A DNA stretch of 64,000 bases from Chlorops oryzae. Taxonomy: Eukaryota > Arthropoda > Insecta > Diptera > Chloropidae. The translations under genes were made by a program, and so were the position numbers. The notes under the pieces were generated by a model. That model was not told the origin of the DNA. It did not search any database and was given only the letters and a program-made list of their open reading frames with translations. Shown piece by piece: positions 1-12,330 of this stretch. Within the stretch, counting starts at the first letter, position 1. Every line of letters begins with the position of its first letter. The stretch spans positions 16,912,985 through 16,976,984 of the forward strand of contig CM035807.1 in assembly GCA_020466095.1 (NCBI GenBank), in the 5' to 3' direction.

Positions 1-186
1 GTTTATAAAATAAGGGAAAAATACAACCTCATCGCCTCCCCGCACACACACACTGACAAACGGACTACAAAAAAATCAAACTGTTTAACTGTGAAACGCA
101 AATACGAATGCGAACGCCTTTTGAGCAAATATTAATTACATTTAAAAATGTTTGCACAAAATTTATTAAAACACAAACATCGCAGG

Positions 187-226
187 CAACAACAACAACA
201 ACAACAACCACAACAACAATAATAAT
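187..226. repeat. (CAA)n microsatellite
   Basis: CAACAACAACAACAACAACA, one CCA interruption, then AATAATAAT. Common in fly non-coding DNA. Confidence 0.9.
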
Positions 227-623
227 GAAAAGTTGAAGTAAATGAATCAAATTGAAATGTGTTCGCCCCTCTCGGAGGCTCTCATATGCCAACCGAAACT
301 CACCGCAAAGGAACGCGCCTATTTTTTCCGCTATGCATTTTCGACGTCAAGAATTCAAATTGGACTTTCAATTGAGGTGAAATAAAATCAACAAGAAATT
401 TCATTATCCCTATGCCCCATCAAGTTATTTTCCATCATCCAATGGAGCACACATACACACACAGAGAATATGATCGTCCGTCGACCATTTTCCTTTTACA
501 CTTCTCCATTCCAGACTGTGCACGACGACATTGAATAAGTACCTGAAAAAGGGAATTTTTATTTACCATATGTGCATCAATGAGTGCGACTATTGAGCGT
601 GTGGGAGCGTTGCATGTACGTAC

Positions 624-641
624 GTGTGTGTGTGTGTGTGT
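624..641. repeat. (TG)n microsatellite
   Basis: Nine GT dinucleotides follow GTACGTAC. Confidence 0.9.
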
Positions 642-1100
642 AGATATGACGTTTGAAAAAAGTGTTTGTGTGGCAATGGCGTCAATGACGGGGAGAAAAT
701 AAGAAATGGAAACGACTAAAATGGAGACGAAAATGATTCTTCTTGATTTTATTCAAATTCAATTTCCTTGGGCGCCAATCATATTCCCCATCCAACCTTT
801 CTCTCTGTCTCTCTTTCTTTCCTTCTGACATTTTCATTTTCACACAAAGGTGCATTATTTGCTTGTGGCTTAAGTGTTTTCATAGAAAAATGGATTGCAA
901 TACTCGTTATTTGATTTGACAACGATGCTTGTTTCTATAAAGAAAATTTTTTACCTTCAATTCGGTATGGAAGGAATGCGAAAAGAAATTCTTTAAGTAA
1001 ATTTTCTTGTTTCGAAAAATTCAAAACAATTTAGAAAGGAATTTAAAATTTATTAAAAATGTTCAGGCAGTCAGTTTTAAGTCGTTAAACAGATATTAGG

Positions 1101-1192
1101 TCTGTTCCCGTACTGCCCAAAACCGACCAAGTTTTACAAAACTGTATGAAAATTGAGCAAAATTGGGCAGTTTCGTGCAATACGGGAACAGA
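1101..1192. repeat. Short palindromic MITE or hairpin
   Basis: TCTGTTCCCGTACTGCCCAA at the left is matched in inverse by TTGGGCAGTTTCGTGCAATACGGGAACAGA-type sequence at the right, around a ~45-base loop. It could form a strong cruciform or a transcript hairpin. Confidence 0.65.
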
Positions 1193-1315
1193 TCTATTGT
1201 GATGGTATTGTCATCGATGACATTTGTGAATAAAAGTAAAATTCTTTACAGTGTCAAATGTGGTACGCTGGGAAAAATATCGTTTGAATTTCAATTTTTG
1301 AAATCATTCAAAAAT

Positions 1316-1610
1316 CATGCATGACATTGTCACTCATGTGTCACCGATGAGTGATATACTTATTTGAGTAAGAAAATATGTTTAACAGCATGTGCTACGA
1401 TAGGGAAAAAGAATATGTCAAATTTTAAAATCTGTAAAAATTCATGCATGACTCTGTCATTTATGTGTCATCGATGAGCGATATATATATTTTAAGTAAG
1501 AAACTATGCTTAACAATTAAAGCTACAATAAGAAAAAAGTTGTTAATTTAAAAATCTTGAAACAGGCATGCATGACACTGTCATCTGAATGTAATCGATG
1601 ATATAATAAC
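1316..1610. repeat. Tandem repeat, three ~125-bp units
   Basis: CATGCATGAC followed by TGTCA, ATGTGTCAYCGATGA and GATATA recurs at 1316, 1443 and 1567. The units are diverged and the third is partial. One related block occurs near 29493. Confidence 0.7.
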
Positions 1611-1612
1611 CA

Positions 1613-1948
1613 CCCAGCCGGAAATGTCCCGATGAAACAATCAATGATTTCAGCATGACATAGAGCCGCGACTCCTCCTGATTATACACCAACTTTCTCA
1701 TGAAATTAACACACAAGCGGCATTGGCTGTCATAAGAGCGTATGTCACGAGCTGGTCATCGAAAGTAGGGTAGATCTTCTCCGTCGTATCGATACCTCTA
1801 TCGATGACAGTGCCATTGGATTTGCGATGAATAACATTTCCTTTCGATGACAATGCCATTGCAATTGAGAAGTACTCAAATTTTCCCCTTGATATCCTTG
1901 GTGAAAAAATTAATGAATTGGTCCTTTATGAGAAAATTTCCGGCTGGG
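1613..1948. mobile_element. CCCAGCCGG-ended element (336 bp)
   Basis: The left end is CCCAGCCGGAAATGTCCCG and the right end is AAAATTTCCGGCTGGG. The inverted terminus is at least 13 bp. The interior has no credible frame. Confidence 0.6.
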
Positions 1949-4900
1949 CAAGAATGATAGAATATAAGATTACGACATGCGCAGATTTTACTTTTATTCG
2001 AGCACTGGTGACGTTTTTGTTGGTGCTGCCACAAAGTTGTGTTAATTAAAAAAAAAAAAAATTTTTTTTAAATTTTTCAGTTTCACTATTAATTTGAGTT
2101 ATTAAATGTTTCTTTCTTTTTTTTTAATTGGTTATTTTACACGAATATTTTATTCTAAGGACGATGCAAGTATGTACAAACCAGGTTTTGTGAAAGTTTC
2201 AAATTGGTAGTATATTTTTCGAACTTCAGTGGCAACGCTGTAAACGCACAAATTCTTTAATTTAAATTTTTCGTCTTGAAAATTTTCATCTGTCAAAAAT
2301 TTTCAATAATTTCATCCAATCAGAATGATATTAACGCTACGTCACAAGTGTTCATGCGCAGAAGAATGAAATTTTGAACTCTGATTGTCGTAACCTTATA
2401 TTATCTATTATCCTTGATAACAACATTTGATATAGAAAAAAAATTTTCCTTGGAAAACACTCCGAATAAGCATTGTTTTTAGTATTTACAGAATAAAAAG
2501 CCCCAAAATTGTGCCAAAAAATGATCAGAAAAGGTCATTTTCAAAACATTTTTCTTCAATTATAAATTCATAAATACTCTTCTAAATCATAAAAGAGTCC
2601 TTTTAACAAATAGGAAATTCGAATTCGACCTAACCACACGCACATGCCCTCTTTGAATGAACTCAAGCTGCCTGCCTGTTCTCATTATTTGATTAGAAAA
2701 GTAATTTCAACAATAAATCCAATAAATTCTAATGTAAATAGAATTGAACACAATTTATCGACAGCGGAAACCCGATCCATATTTGTCAGAAAAGGGAATT
2801 ATTAAACCTTGTTAAATATCGAGTACGAAGCTCATCAAAAATTGAATAAACAAAGTTTTCCACTCCGAAACATGATTTTATTTTATTTTTTTTTTTCCAT
2901 TGCTTTCGCTCGCAAACGATTCTCTGGTGAAGTGTAATCGAATTTTTGAAAAACGTCACGAAACTCTCTCTCCCTCTCTTTCTCTCTCTCATGCCACTTT
3001 CCTCTTCCATAGAACTACTGTAGGCCGCTGCTATGCGATATTGCGTTCAAACGTAGTCCCAGTGAAAAATTTAAGCACGATAATTCTATTGGGGGCACCG
3101 CAACTAGGCTCCACCACCACACCAACGCACACCGAAATATTATGGTCCGCTTCGATTTGGTTCTGTTCGGTTCGGTTCATTGTTGTGTGCATTTAGGCGC
3201 ACATTCTATGGTCTTGTCAAAAAAGAAGCTTCCTTCCGTAATACATAGTAAAAACGGATCGAAACGAAACGAGACGAAAGGAAACGAAACGAAACGAAAC
3301 GCAGAACGAAGTCAATTGAATTAAATGATGGCCAATGTTGCAAGCTCCATGTCACGATGAATGGTGGATGCGCAGTTAAGCGGAAAAATGTCAAAATAGA
3401 TATAAAGCCACCATAAACCAATAACATGGAAAGCAGTGTTCTTCATACTGAAGCGTTGGACTGACTGTCGCGCGATCGCCACCGAACACACGCCAGCAGG
3501 CGTACAAAGTGCTCAATATACAATGCGGCAGGACAATGAAAAATAGCGAGAGTAGCAAAACGGAAGTGACCAAACAAACGGAAATTGGCTTAAAAATGTC
3601 AACGGGAATTAAATCTTTGCCATTTTTGACTTTTCCGCTATTTCGGGCATTGTTTTCTTACTCGTATTTTTCGAATTTCTTTTTTTTTTTTTTCATTCGT
3701 TGCTTCCTTGTTTTTCAATAGGTATTCGAAAAAAGAAATATTGAACTTGAAGGGTGACATCGAAACATTGAAACATTTCAGAGTCATTGAAACCGCGAGG
3801 GCCTGCGAGGGCGATACAGCAATAAAGAGAATTTGACATGCAAACGTTTATTTATGGCTGTGTATGCGGTAATTGTTCAATGTGTTTGTGACCTTGTATG
3901 AAAACTTTCGAACAAAAAAAGGCAAATTTATTGAGAGGGAGTACACCTGAAGTACTCTTGGGGTGGCTAGTCAAAGATCAACATATTTTTTTTTTACTTC
4001 AAAATCGATCAGAATTTGAGTACGCATCAACAAATGATCTAGTAGAAGGACATTTGCCATTGGCTACATCCTCCAACTGACTAAAAATTGGGTACTTTTA
4101 GATGTACCTTATTTTTAACCTATTTTCCAACTGAATAAAAAAAATGGGTACTCTTAGATTTATCCTATTTTTCATTTAAAGTTTAAATTTTAAACTTTAA
4201 TACTTAAAAACAGAGGGTTGATTACACCCCCACAAGAGAATTAAGATACCAGATTAGAACTAGTATGTTTGTGACTAGTTCGGGAATAGTTGAAGAGTGC
4301 TAGATTTTACAGCAGAGCACACGTATGCTATCCATTTTTGAAGGTGTCATGCTGTTTGTTTATAGGCTTTTGTCCGAGTCGAAGCTGTGAAAGATGTATG
4401 AACAATGTATTTACATATTTACATGCATTGTTCGAGTTCACGTTGGATACTTCGAAAGTGTTTCGTTGTCAATGCAACAATAACATATTATCGATTTTGT
4501 GTGTGAACATTATAATAGAAAAGACTCAATTTGACAATAATTTGCCCAAAAAACAAAACAAAATCTAAGGCAAATCAGCTCAGCATGATGTCAACTCAAC
4601 AATTAAAACCAATAGCGTTTATTTAACCAATTTTTTGACAAAGCAAAATTTTGTTTTAGAAAATTCAAATCCTTCAAAGGACATGAATATGGTGGCTGGT
4701 AAGTTGTGGCCGAGCTTTCGACCACACACCTTTGGTGCTATTGGCAGAAATATTTTATACAGTAAACGGCAGGGTGATAAATTTCTTTGAATTTGAACTT
4801 TAATTGGATTTTTCATTTCTTTGATTTTAATATAAATTATTATCTAGTTGAAAATTAGTCCAAAACAAGTGTTTATATAAAACCAAGTGTTCACTTAATA

Positions 4901-5481
4901 CGAAGGATCCAGGAACAAATATAACAATTCGTATTAAAGACCAATAAATGAGGCTGTATTTGGACATCTTGCACACCGTAATTAGTTGCCCAGAAATAGA
5001 TGTGGATTTTTTTAAACTAAGTATTAACAATTCACAATGGGTTAGCACTGAAATTAATTTGTGTTATCCATCACAAAAGTTCGCATTGATATTCTTAGTC
5101 CAAGAAGAGGAATCGGAAGTCTTAATGATACCAAAATCCTAACCGAAAGCCTCGCATCAATCCAGTTTTCGTTCAGAATAGATCAGCCTCCATTGATCCA
5201 ATTGAATCTTTTCAAAGTACTGGAATTCATATTGCCAAATGGTCTGTCTTCAAATGCTACTTCTGAAAGGAAATTCTAACCTTCTCATCAGTCTATCTCG
5301 ACGATGATTCCTAACTGTTTATATCAATCAGTTAAGGTTCTTATTTTTATCCATTTATAGCTTAGCTTTATCAGGATACAAATTCATTCTTACAGCTTTA
5401 TGCTATGGCTACAAAATCCAAGTAATTAAGGCCTAACTTTTATACATTTATATGCAACAAGGATTCAACATAAGAAAGAGT
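1949..5481. other. AT-rich non-coding DNA
   Basis: It holds a CT-rich tract (2965-2991), the GAAAC microsatellite and a two-unit ~55-bp repeat (GGGTACTTTTAGATGTACC at 4090; GGGTACTCTTAGATTTATCC at 4145). No credible coding frame. A block near 3930-3970 resembles the inverse of one near 9950-9985. Confidence 0.55.
3261..3302. repeat. (GAAAC)n microsatellite
   Basis: About eight copies of GAAAC with GAGAC and GAAAG variants. Confidence 0.85.
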
Positions 5482-5585
5482 TGGTTGGTTCAACTCCCAG
5501 CTAATGTAGTCGATGTTTGTGTAATTTTTTTCTTTTTCTGTTTTTCTTTGTTTTCCCACACTAACCTAACCTAACCTAACCTACC
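5482..5585 (+). mobile_element. SINE family B fragment with (CTAAC)n tail
   Basis: GGTTCAACTCCCAGCTAATG (B-box-like), then a T-rich block TTTTTTTCTTTTTCTG and a tail of CTAACCTAACCTAACCTAAC. The sequence before the tail matches 58950-59015. The tail resembles the insect telomere motif but is only about five copies at a SINE 3' end. Confidence 0.55.
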
Positions 5586-5826
5586 CTATTGAAAGGTCTC
5601 CAAAATATTTCTTTACTATTTTCAAATATGTCCTCCAAACATTTGGCATTTAGAAATTTTATATAAAAGTTTTGAATTTGAAATGCCTGAACCTATGACT
5701 CGTACATAACAATGAATTGTTATTATTATTTATTATTCGAATCACAAAATGCATTTTTATTTTTTTACATACATCAATTGTATATTATATATATTTTGAG
5801 CACAAGCAAAACTTTGCCATATCCTT

Positions 5827-5850
5827 AAAAAAAAAAAAAAAAAAAAAAAC
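5827..5850. repeat. Poly(A) run of 24
   Basis: Pure A run in AT-rich DNA. No recognisable retroelement body precedes it. Confidence 0.9.
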
Positions 5851-6518
5851 CATACAGAACTTTAGATAGCAATCATTGAAAAACTTTTGTATATTTTCTA
5901 AAATGCTTCGGGCGTAGCAGCGGCCCACATTGCATTAGTTTTGCATGTAATCAGAAAATTTGAAACAAGGAACGGACGCAGTATTTTACAACATACCATA
6001 ACGAAATGAAATCAACTAAAAAGCATTCAAATAACTATAAAAAAAAAAATGCAACATTTTGACAATCAAAAAATTTCATTTTAAATTCAAATAAAAAAGG
6101 ATATTTTAAAAATAAAGGTCCTTTTTTTATTAAAATATTAATGTTTGGCGGATTGCACGAATGCACTAATGACAAAAACAAGCTCGGCCGCAATAGATCT
6201 TACAATCAGTCAAAAACCAATCGAATTATATGATTTTGTTTCAATGCATTCAATAGGGAGAATTTTTCCAACCTCGAATGTCAAGTCCTTCGGATGGTTA
6301 AAAGCGTAAATGTGCGTGATCCGCCCAAAATTTCATAGATGCGAACAAATCGCGAATCGCTTAATTTATGTGACTCAGTTTTTATTATTTAATGAGCCTA
6401 CTTCAAGACAATTCTGGAAAGAGTTGGGTACATAAAAGTGAATCTCTTTTAACGTTCTTAATCCTTCTGATTGAAAATTGAATTTCCGTATTTGAATGCA
6501 AATTTTTAGGGGGACCTT

Positions 6519-6835
6519 ATGACCTTTGGACAAGCGGGATTTTCAAATTTAAAAAAGTTCTAAAAATACTTTTATTCGGCCATTATTTAGATACGAAAAC
6601 GAAAATTCGGCATTCCAGAAAAGAGAAAAATTTAAGAACGCCCCTAGTTTTGTGTGCCCAACTCTTTTTGTACGTGTCTTGAGGTAAAATTCTTGAAGCC
6701 CTTATTTCGGGAAATAATTTAAATGGCACAAAAAATAGATAAATATATAAATAAATTTAAAAAAAATAAATGAATAAAAAAGACAAATAAATAAAATAGA
6801 TAAATAATTAAAATAGATTTAAAAAAAGAATTTTA
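6519..6835 (+). repeat. Dispersed repeat with short AAATAGATA tail, copy 1
   Basis: TATGACCTTTGGACAAGCGG, CGGCATTCCAGAAAAGAG, GTTTTGTGTGCCCAACTC and TTGAGGTAAAATTCTTGAAG match 10739 onward in order. It ends in about 100 bases of AAATAGATAAATA-type tail. This may be the 3' end of a retroelement; no coding region is seen. Confidence 0.75.
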
Positions 6836-6848
6836 AAAGCTTTTATAC

Positions 6849-7093
6849 GGGTAGGTATGTGATTGCTTTCCCTTTCCTGGGGAAAGGTAATTCCACTCCC
6901 AAATTGATGTGATTTATTTCCCTTTACCAAAGGATTTTAGGGATAATTTAAAAAACATCAACATTAGGCTTGGGCAATGAATTTTCTGAATTGAGTCATT
7001 AAAATTTACCCTCAATCTTGGTGGAGGTAAAATATTCACTTCAATTTGGGAATGGAATTCATTTCCCCAGGAAAGGGAAAACAATCACATACC
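6849..7093. mobile_element. MITE with GGTATGTGATTG ends, copy 1
   Basis: GGTATGTGATTGCTTTCCC near the left and the inverse GGGAAAACAATCACATACC at the right define an inverted pair about 240 bp apart. The same terminus bounds 51843-52410. Confidence 0.65.
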
Positions 7094-7362
7094 CGATATT
7101 CTTAATGGGGGACTCTGCTCTAAAGGGTTTCAAAAATCGTTTCTTTTATTGATCCTTGTATGTCAACAAATATGTATGACTGCAATTTCGAGGTGTTGCA
7201 CAAATGGGCACCAAAATTTTTGAACGTGCAATGAATTTTTTTCTCGAATTTTTTTTTTTCCAATGTCTAAATATTCAAAAAAATTACCTTAAAAGTTCAT
7301 TAGTCTGTTTTCTTTCTGGCCTTAAAAAATCTTCAAAAAAGTGATTGTTTGAAGACCTCTTA

Positions 7363-7477
7363 TAGCATGTTTCCACATTGAATTAATATAGTGAATTAAC
7401 CATATGGATTAGAGTCTGTAAAGCCGTCCGAAATAACTCTCATTCATTTAGTTAATTCACTATGTGGAAAAATGCTA
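7363..7477. mobile_element. Short MITE (115 bp), possibly Harbinger-type
   Basis: The arms read TAGCATGTTTCCACAT...TAGTGAATTAAC and the inverse GTTAATTCACTATGTGGAAA...ATGCTA. TTA lies on both sides. A 3-bp TTA duplication suits PIF/Harbinger. Confidence 0.6.
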
Positions 7478-8236
7478 TTAAGTTGAATCTCTCTTTTAAT
7501 TTAATTTTTTATTTAAATTTGTTATTTTGGACTTATTGATTTGATCCCTGTTCACTCCGGAAAATGATCCCACAGATGAGTTTCGCTTATGAAATTCTAA
7601 ATTCTGAATTTCATCTTCATTTTTGCCCGCCTTAATCCTTAAAAAAAAAATAGAAAATTCAACATTTTTTCAATTTTAAGTACTATTTTGAAAAATCCGA
7701 TTAATGAATTTTGCCATGGCTTGAAGCTACATATAGACCCTTAAGAGCTTATCCGCTAAATTATTTAAAGTCGAAGATAATTATTAATAGCCGCTTGAGG
7801 TTATGGCGCCCCACTCAAAATGCCGAAAATTTCAAGGGTCGATTTCTTTTCTGAAAAAAATAAAATTCTATTTTTGAATTTCTTTGGAAAAGTATTCACA
7901 GACTGGTAAGGCTAAAGGAATTGCTTAAATTGGTGACGTCAATATTGACATGTCCTGTGCAATGTCTGCGACCTTTTTGTTCCAATAATGCCTTTAAAAT
8001 CGTTTCTATATTGATTGGTGGTGTTAGTCAATGTCTGTCAGACATTTTATTTCAATATTAAGACATGACTGGAAAAAAAAATACTGCTTCGTTTTGTTTT
8101 CAAAATTTAAGTTATTTGTTCATCAAAAAATCATAATAAATCACACCCCGAAATGCTTCAGACATTTTCATATAGGAACATAGAAACCAAAAACAATATT
8201 TTTGTTTTTTTTTTTTAATTTTTTTCTTGTTTTCAG

Positions 8237-8330
8237 TAAACATTGTGAGAATTGCACGAAACACCTCGACCGGATTTACGAAATTCCCTCTGACGATAGA
8301 CACAATTCAAATATACGAACGGCGAAAACG
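8237..8330 (+). other. Candidate short exon (94 nt)
   Basis: A long pyrimidine tract ending TTTTTCTTGTTTTCAG gives a strong acceptor, and ACG/GTGAGTGAGG is a near-perfect donor. The segment is less AT-rich than its surroundings, has no ATG, and two of three frames are open. It may be a 5'UTR exon, possibly of the gene represented at 54740, or a small coding exon. The link is speculative. Confidence 0.4.
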
Positions 8331-9059
8331 GTGAGTGAGGTTTCGCAAATCGTGCTAATAATTCAAAATATTGGATCGAAATGGGGGAAAAGTACAATGA
8401 CAATATTTCATCGGAACGCAACGAAATTCTTTTCGCGCCTCAACTCTCAGAAGTGTAATGCAAATATTGAAATAAAACAGAATTTCTGAAATGGGAATTT
8501 TTCCACCGCAAAGTAAAAGAATTTTGCGCAAATAATGAGAGGAAATAAAAAAATTTTACACTCTGGATTGCTGAGTTTTCCATCATTTTCACTTCATGCA
8601 ACGGTTGCTCACATCACACAAATCTCTGTGTGCTATAGATTCATATACATACATACATACATTCGTTTGAAATAAAGAAAAGCTTGCAAAATATTCCGAT
8701 TGTACCAACATATTTGTAAATCAACAATGTATCCACATTTGCAGATCTCGAATAATTTGTAAACATACAACTATTTCTTTCCAATCAGTAGATTTTCAAC
8801 AGGTTAGTTCATCTATTAACCACCAGTTTTTCTATTACTACGAATTTTTGGCCAGTTAGGAGAAATAAAAACTTCAAACAAGTTTTTCAAATATATCGGT
8901 TGCATTGAAAGGACACTTAGCCTAGCATAGGGTATATGATTTTCTAAATAAATTTTTGGCCTGTTAGAGAAATAATAGAATTTACTTTCACCTTAAACAC
9001 TCAGGCAATTGTAATTTTCAATTTTCCCATATTCATAAATAATTGGAATTAAATTTTAG

Positions 9060-9670
9060 GGACCCACTTAGCTATGAAGATAGGGGATAATTATGTTTTG
9101 AGAAAATTGTTGGAGAAGTTAATAGAGATTTGGGCGGTTACATTTACCCCTCTAGAAGCACTCGGGCAATTGTGACGTTTCAAGGATTTGCCATAATTCA
9201 TAAAATTAATAAAAATAAAAATTTGTATGGGACCCCTTAAGATGAGAGATAGGGGCAGGTTGTTGGAAGAAATTGTTGGAACTAAAAAAATATTGGGGCT
9301 GGTCATACATTTGATCCCTCTAGGGGCACTCTGGGGCTAGTTAGGACGGTGAGGGGAAAATTCATTTTAAAAAATTACTTATTGTATGGAAGCCCCCTTA
9401 AGGAGAGGAGAATAGGGAGGCAGATTTGTTCCGAGAAATTGTTGGAACTAAAAAAATATTGGGGGTCGGTCATACATTTGATCCCTCTAGGGGCACTCTG
9501 GGGCTAGTTAGGACGGTGGGGAGAAAATTCATTTAAAAAAATTTATTTTGTATGGGAGCCCCCTTAAGGAGAGGAGACAGGGAACAGGTTTGTTTGGAGA
9601 AGTTATTGAGGATAAAAAAATAATGGGGGCTGGTCATACATTTTACCCCTCTAGGGGCGACTCTGCTTAC
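9060..9670. repeat. ~160-bp minisatellite, about four units
   Basis: GTATGGGASCCCCTTAAGGAG recurs at 9225, 9384 and 9550 (spacing 159 and 166) after a diverged unit near 9060. Each unit holds GAGAAATTGTTGGA, GGTCATACATTTGATCCC and CTCTAGGGGCACTCTGG. The same unit forms the array at 38317. Confidence 0.85.
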
Positions 9671-10295
9671 AGTAACTTCAAAAATTGGGGGGAAAAAATC
9701 AAAAATTAAATTTTTCAAATAACTTTGTGCGTGACAAATATCCTTAAAAGTAATGTTTTATGGAATCTTTAATAAAAGTTCATCGAATTATGAAACAGGA
9801 AATTTTTTTTGATAAAAAATCCCCTAAAAGTCATCACCCTAGTGTGAATATCCAGGTCAATTGCCATTAATTGTTACCAATGAGAAGTCATACATGTCCT
9901 AAAGCTTTTCTTCATGGCCTGAGTCTAGTCAATTTTCATAAATGAAATGTCGACTAGTCACCATCCGAGTATCCTCGGGGTACTCTCTTCTGGTGAACTG
10001 ACCTCATCTTAACGGCAGAGTATTGATGTTATAGTGTTATACATATATGTGGAACTCGTATCGAACTTTCTGTTTTTTTGGCCCCATATGGAGCGCACAT
10101 CAATATAACAAGCTCGACATTTATTTATATTGCAACTTGCAACATAATAAAACCCGCGTACGGTACACTTCATAGCGATGTAACGAGGCGGGGAAGACGA
10201 TTCGAAGCGTTAGTGGCGCATCACATGTTCACATCACAATAACAATAATGGCGCTTGTTAACACATACCGCCGTGTGTATGTGCGCGCATTAAGG

Positions 10296-10330
10296 TATAA
10301 AAGCTGCCAACGAAAAAAAACTCATAAACG
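10296..10330 (+). promoter_or_regulatory. TATA-type core promoter candidate
   Basis: TATAAAAG (10296-10303) sits in a locally GC-richer stretch (GTGTGTATGTGCGCGCATTA upstream; GGCCAGCCAGAGCAGCACTC downstream). A weak initiator, CTCATAAA, lies 25-30 bases on. There is no long frame downstream. A strong acceptor-like TTGTTTTGTTCTCTAG occurs at 10420. Confidence 0.3.
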
Positions 10331-10738
10331 GCCAGCCAGAGCAGCACTCCGAACACCCACCCACATAATCCTAACCGATTTATGAATTTTTTCTTTTTTT
10401 GGTTTGTTTTGTTCTCTAGATGCACAGGTTGCCAGTGTAATACTCTACCCATTTTTATTACCACAATATGAAAGCCCAAAAAAATTCTCTTGAAAACGCT
10501 TCAAAAGCTGAGCGAGTTTCTGAATATATTACGTTGTATGAGTAATATGAAAACAAGTCGAGGAAGGAACCCAATAACCCAATAACAAAACAAACTTATA
10601 CATAATATATTGGACTTTATGTAGGCATTATTATTCACAATGAAACACATACAAGCATAAAGTCTGAACAGTTTTCTGGCCACAACAATGAGCCGAAATG
10701 TCACCTTGAGGTATAACATGTCCAAAATTTCGATGGAA

Positions 10739-10940
10739 TATGACCTTTGGACAAGCGGGATTTTCGAATTTAAAAGCCCTAAAAATACTTTCATTGGGCC
10801 ATTATTTCGATACGAAAACGTAAATTCGGCATTCCAGAAAAGAGAAAAATTTAAGAGCGCCCCTAGTTTTGTGTGCCCAACTCTTTCTGTACCTGTCTTG
10901 AGGTAAAATTCTTGAAGCCCCTATTTCGGGAGATAAATTA
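10739..10940 (+). repeat. Dispersed repeat, copy 2 (body)
   Basis: It has the same body as 6519-6725, followed directly by the same AAATGGCACAAAAAATAGATA junction. In this copy the tail has grown into the long array that follows. Confidence 0.75.
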
Positions 10941-12330
10941 AATGGCACAAAAAATAGATAAATATATAAATAAATAAAATAAATAAATAAATAAAATAGA
11001 TAAATAATTAAAATAGATAAATAAATAAAATAGATAAATGAATAAAAAAGATATATAAATAAAATAGATAAATGAATAAAAAAAGATAAATAAATAAAAT
11101 AGATAAATAAATAATATAGATAAATAAATAATATAGATAAATAAATAAAATAAATAAATAAATAAAATATATAAATAAATAAAATAGATAAATAAAGAAA
11201 ATAGATAAATAAAGAAAATTGATAAATGAATAAAAAAGATAAATAAATAAAATAGATAAATGAATAAAATAGATAAATAAATAAAATAGATAAATGATTA
11301 AATTAGATAAATAAATAAAAAAAATTAAATAAATAAAATAGATAAATAAATAAAATAAATAAATGAATAAGATAGATAAATAAATAAAATAGATAAATAA
11401 ATAAAATAGATAAATAAATAAAATAGATAAATGAATAAATAAGATAAATGAATAAGATAGATAAATAAATAAAAAAGATAAATAAATAAAATAGATAAAT
11501 AAATAATATAGATAAAAAAAATTAAATATGTAAATAAATAAAATAGATAAATAAATAAAATAGATAAATGAATAAAAATGATTTATAAACAAAATAGATA
11601 AATGAATAAAAAAGATAAATAAATAAAATAGATAAATAAATAATATAGATAAATAAATAATATAGATAAATAAATAAAATATATAAATAAATAAAATATA
11701 TAAATAAATAAAATAGATAAATAATTAAAATAGATAAATAAATAAAATAGATAAATGAATAAAAAAGATATATAAATAAAATAGATAAATGAATAAAAAA
11801 AAGATAAATAAATAAAATAGATAAATAAATAATATAGATAAATAAATAATATAGATAAATAAATAAAATATATAAATAAATAAAATATATAAATAAATAA
11901 AATAGATAAATAAAGAAAATTGATAAATGAATAAAAAAGATAAATAAATAAAATAGATAAATAAATAAAATAGATAAATAAATAAAATAGATAAATAAAT
12001 AAAATAGATAAATGAATAAATAAGATAAATGAATAAGATAGATAAATAAATAAAATAGATAAATAAATAAAATAGATAAATAAATAAAATAGATAAATAA
12101 ATAATATAGATAAAAAAATTAAATATGTAAATAAATTAAATAGATAAATAAATAAAATAGATAGATCAATAAAATTGATAAATAAATAAAATAGATAAAT
12201 GAATAAAAAAGATATATAAATAAAATAGATAAATAAATAAAATAGATAAATAAATAAAATAGATAAATGAATAAGAAAAGATAAATAAATAAATAAAATA
12301 TATAAATAAATAAAATAGATAAATAGAGAA
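10941..12330. repeat. 1.4-kb array of 17-bp GATAAATAAATAAAATA units
   Basis: About 80 copies of a 17-bp AT-only unit with variants (GATAAATGAATAAAAAA, GATAAATAAATAATATA). A higher-order duplication is visible: the run with GATATATAAATAAAATAG near 11048 recurs near 11764, and the AAATATGTAAATAAAT variant near 11525 recurs near 12120. Frames across it read as Ile/Leu/Tyr/Phe repeats on the minus strand and are not genes. Confidence 0.95.

Larger units (their letters stand above)
1..1100. other. AT-rich non-coding DNA
   Basis: Apart from the two microsatellites, I see no gene, TIR pair or splice-bounded exon. Confidence 0.6.

Noticed and set aside
5563..5585. CTAACC repeats resembling the TTAGG insect telomere motif
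   Set aside because: Only about five units at the 3' end of a SINE-like sequence. Flies do not use TTAGG telomeres.
11008..11592. 194-residue minus-strand open frame
   Set aside because: It is the translation of the 17-bp AT repeat (Ile/Leu/Tyr/Phe periodicity), not a protein gene. The same applies to 12119-12484.
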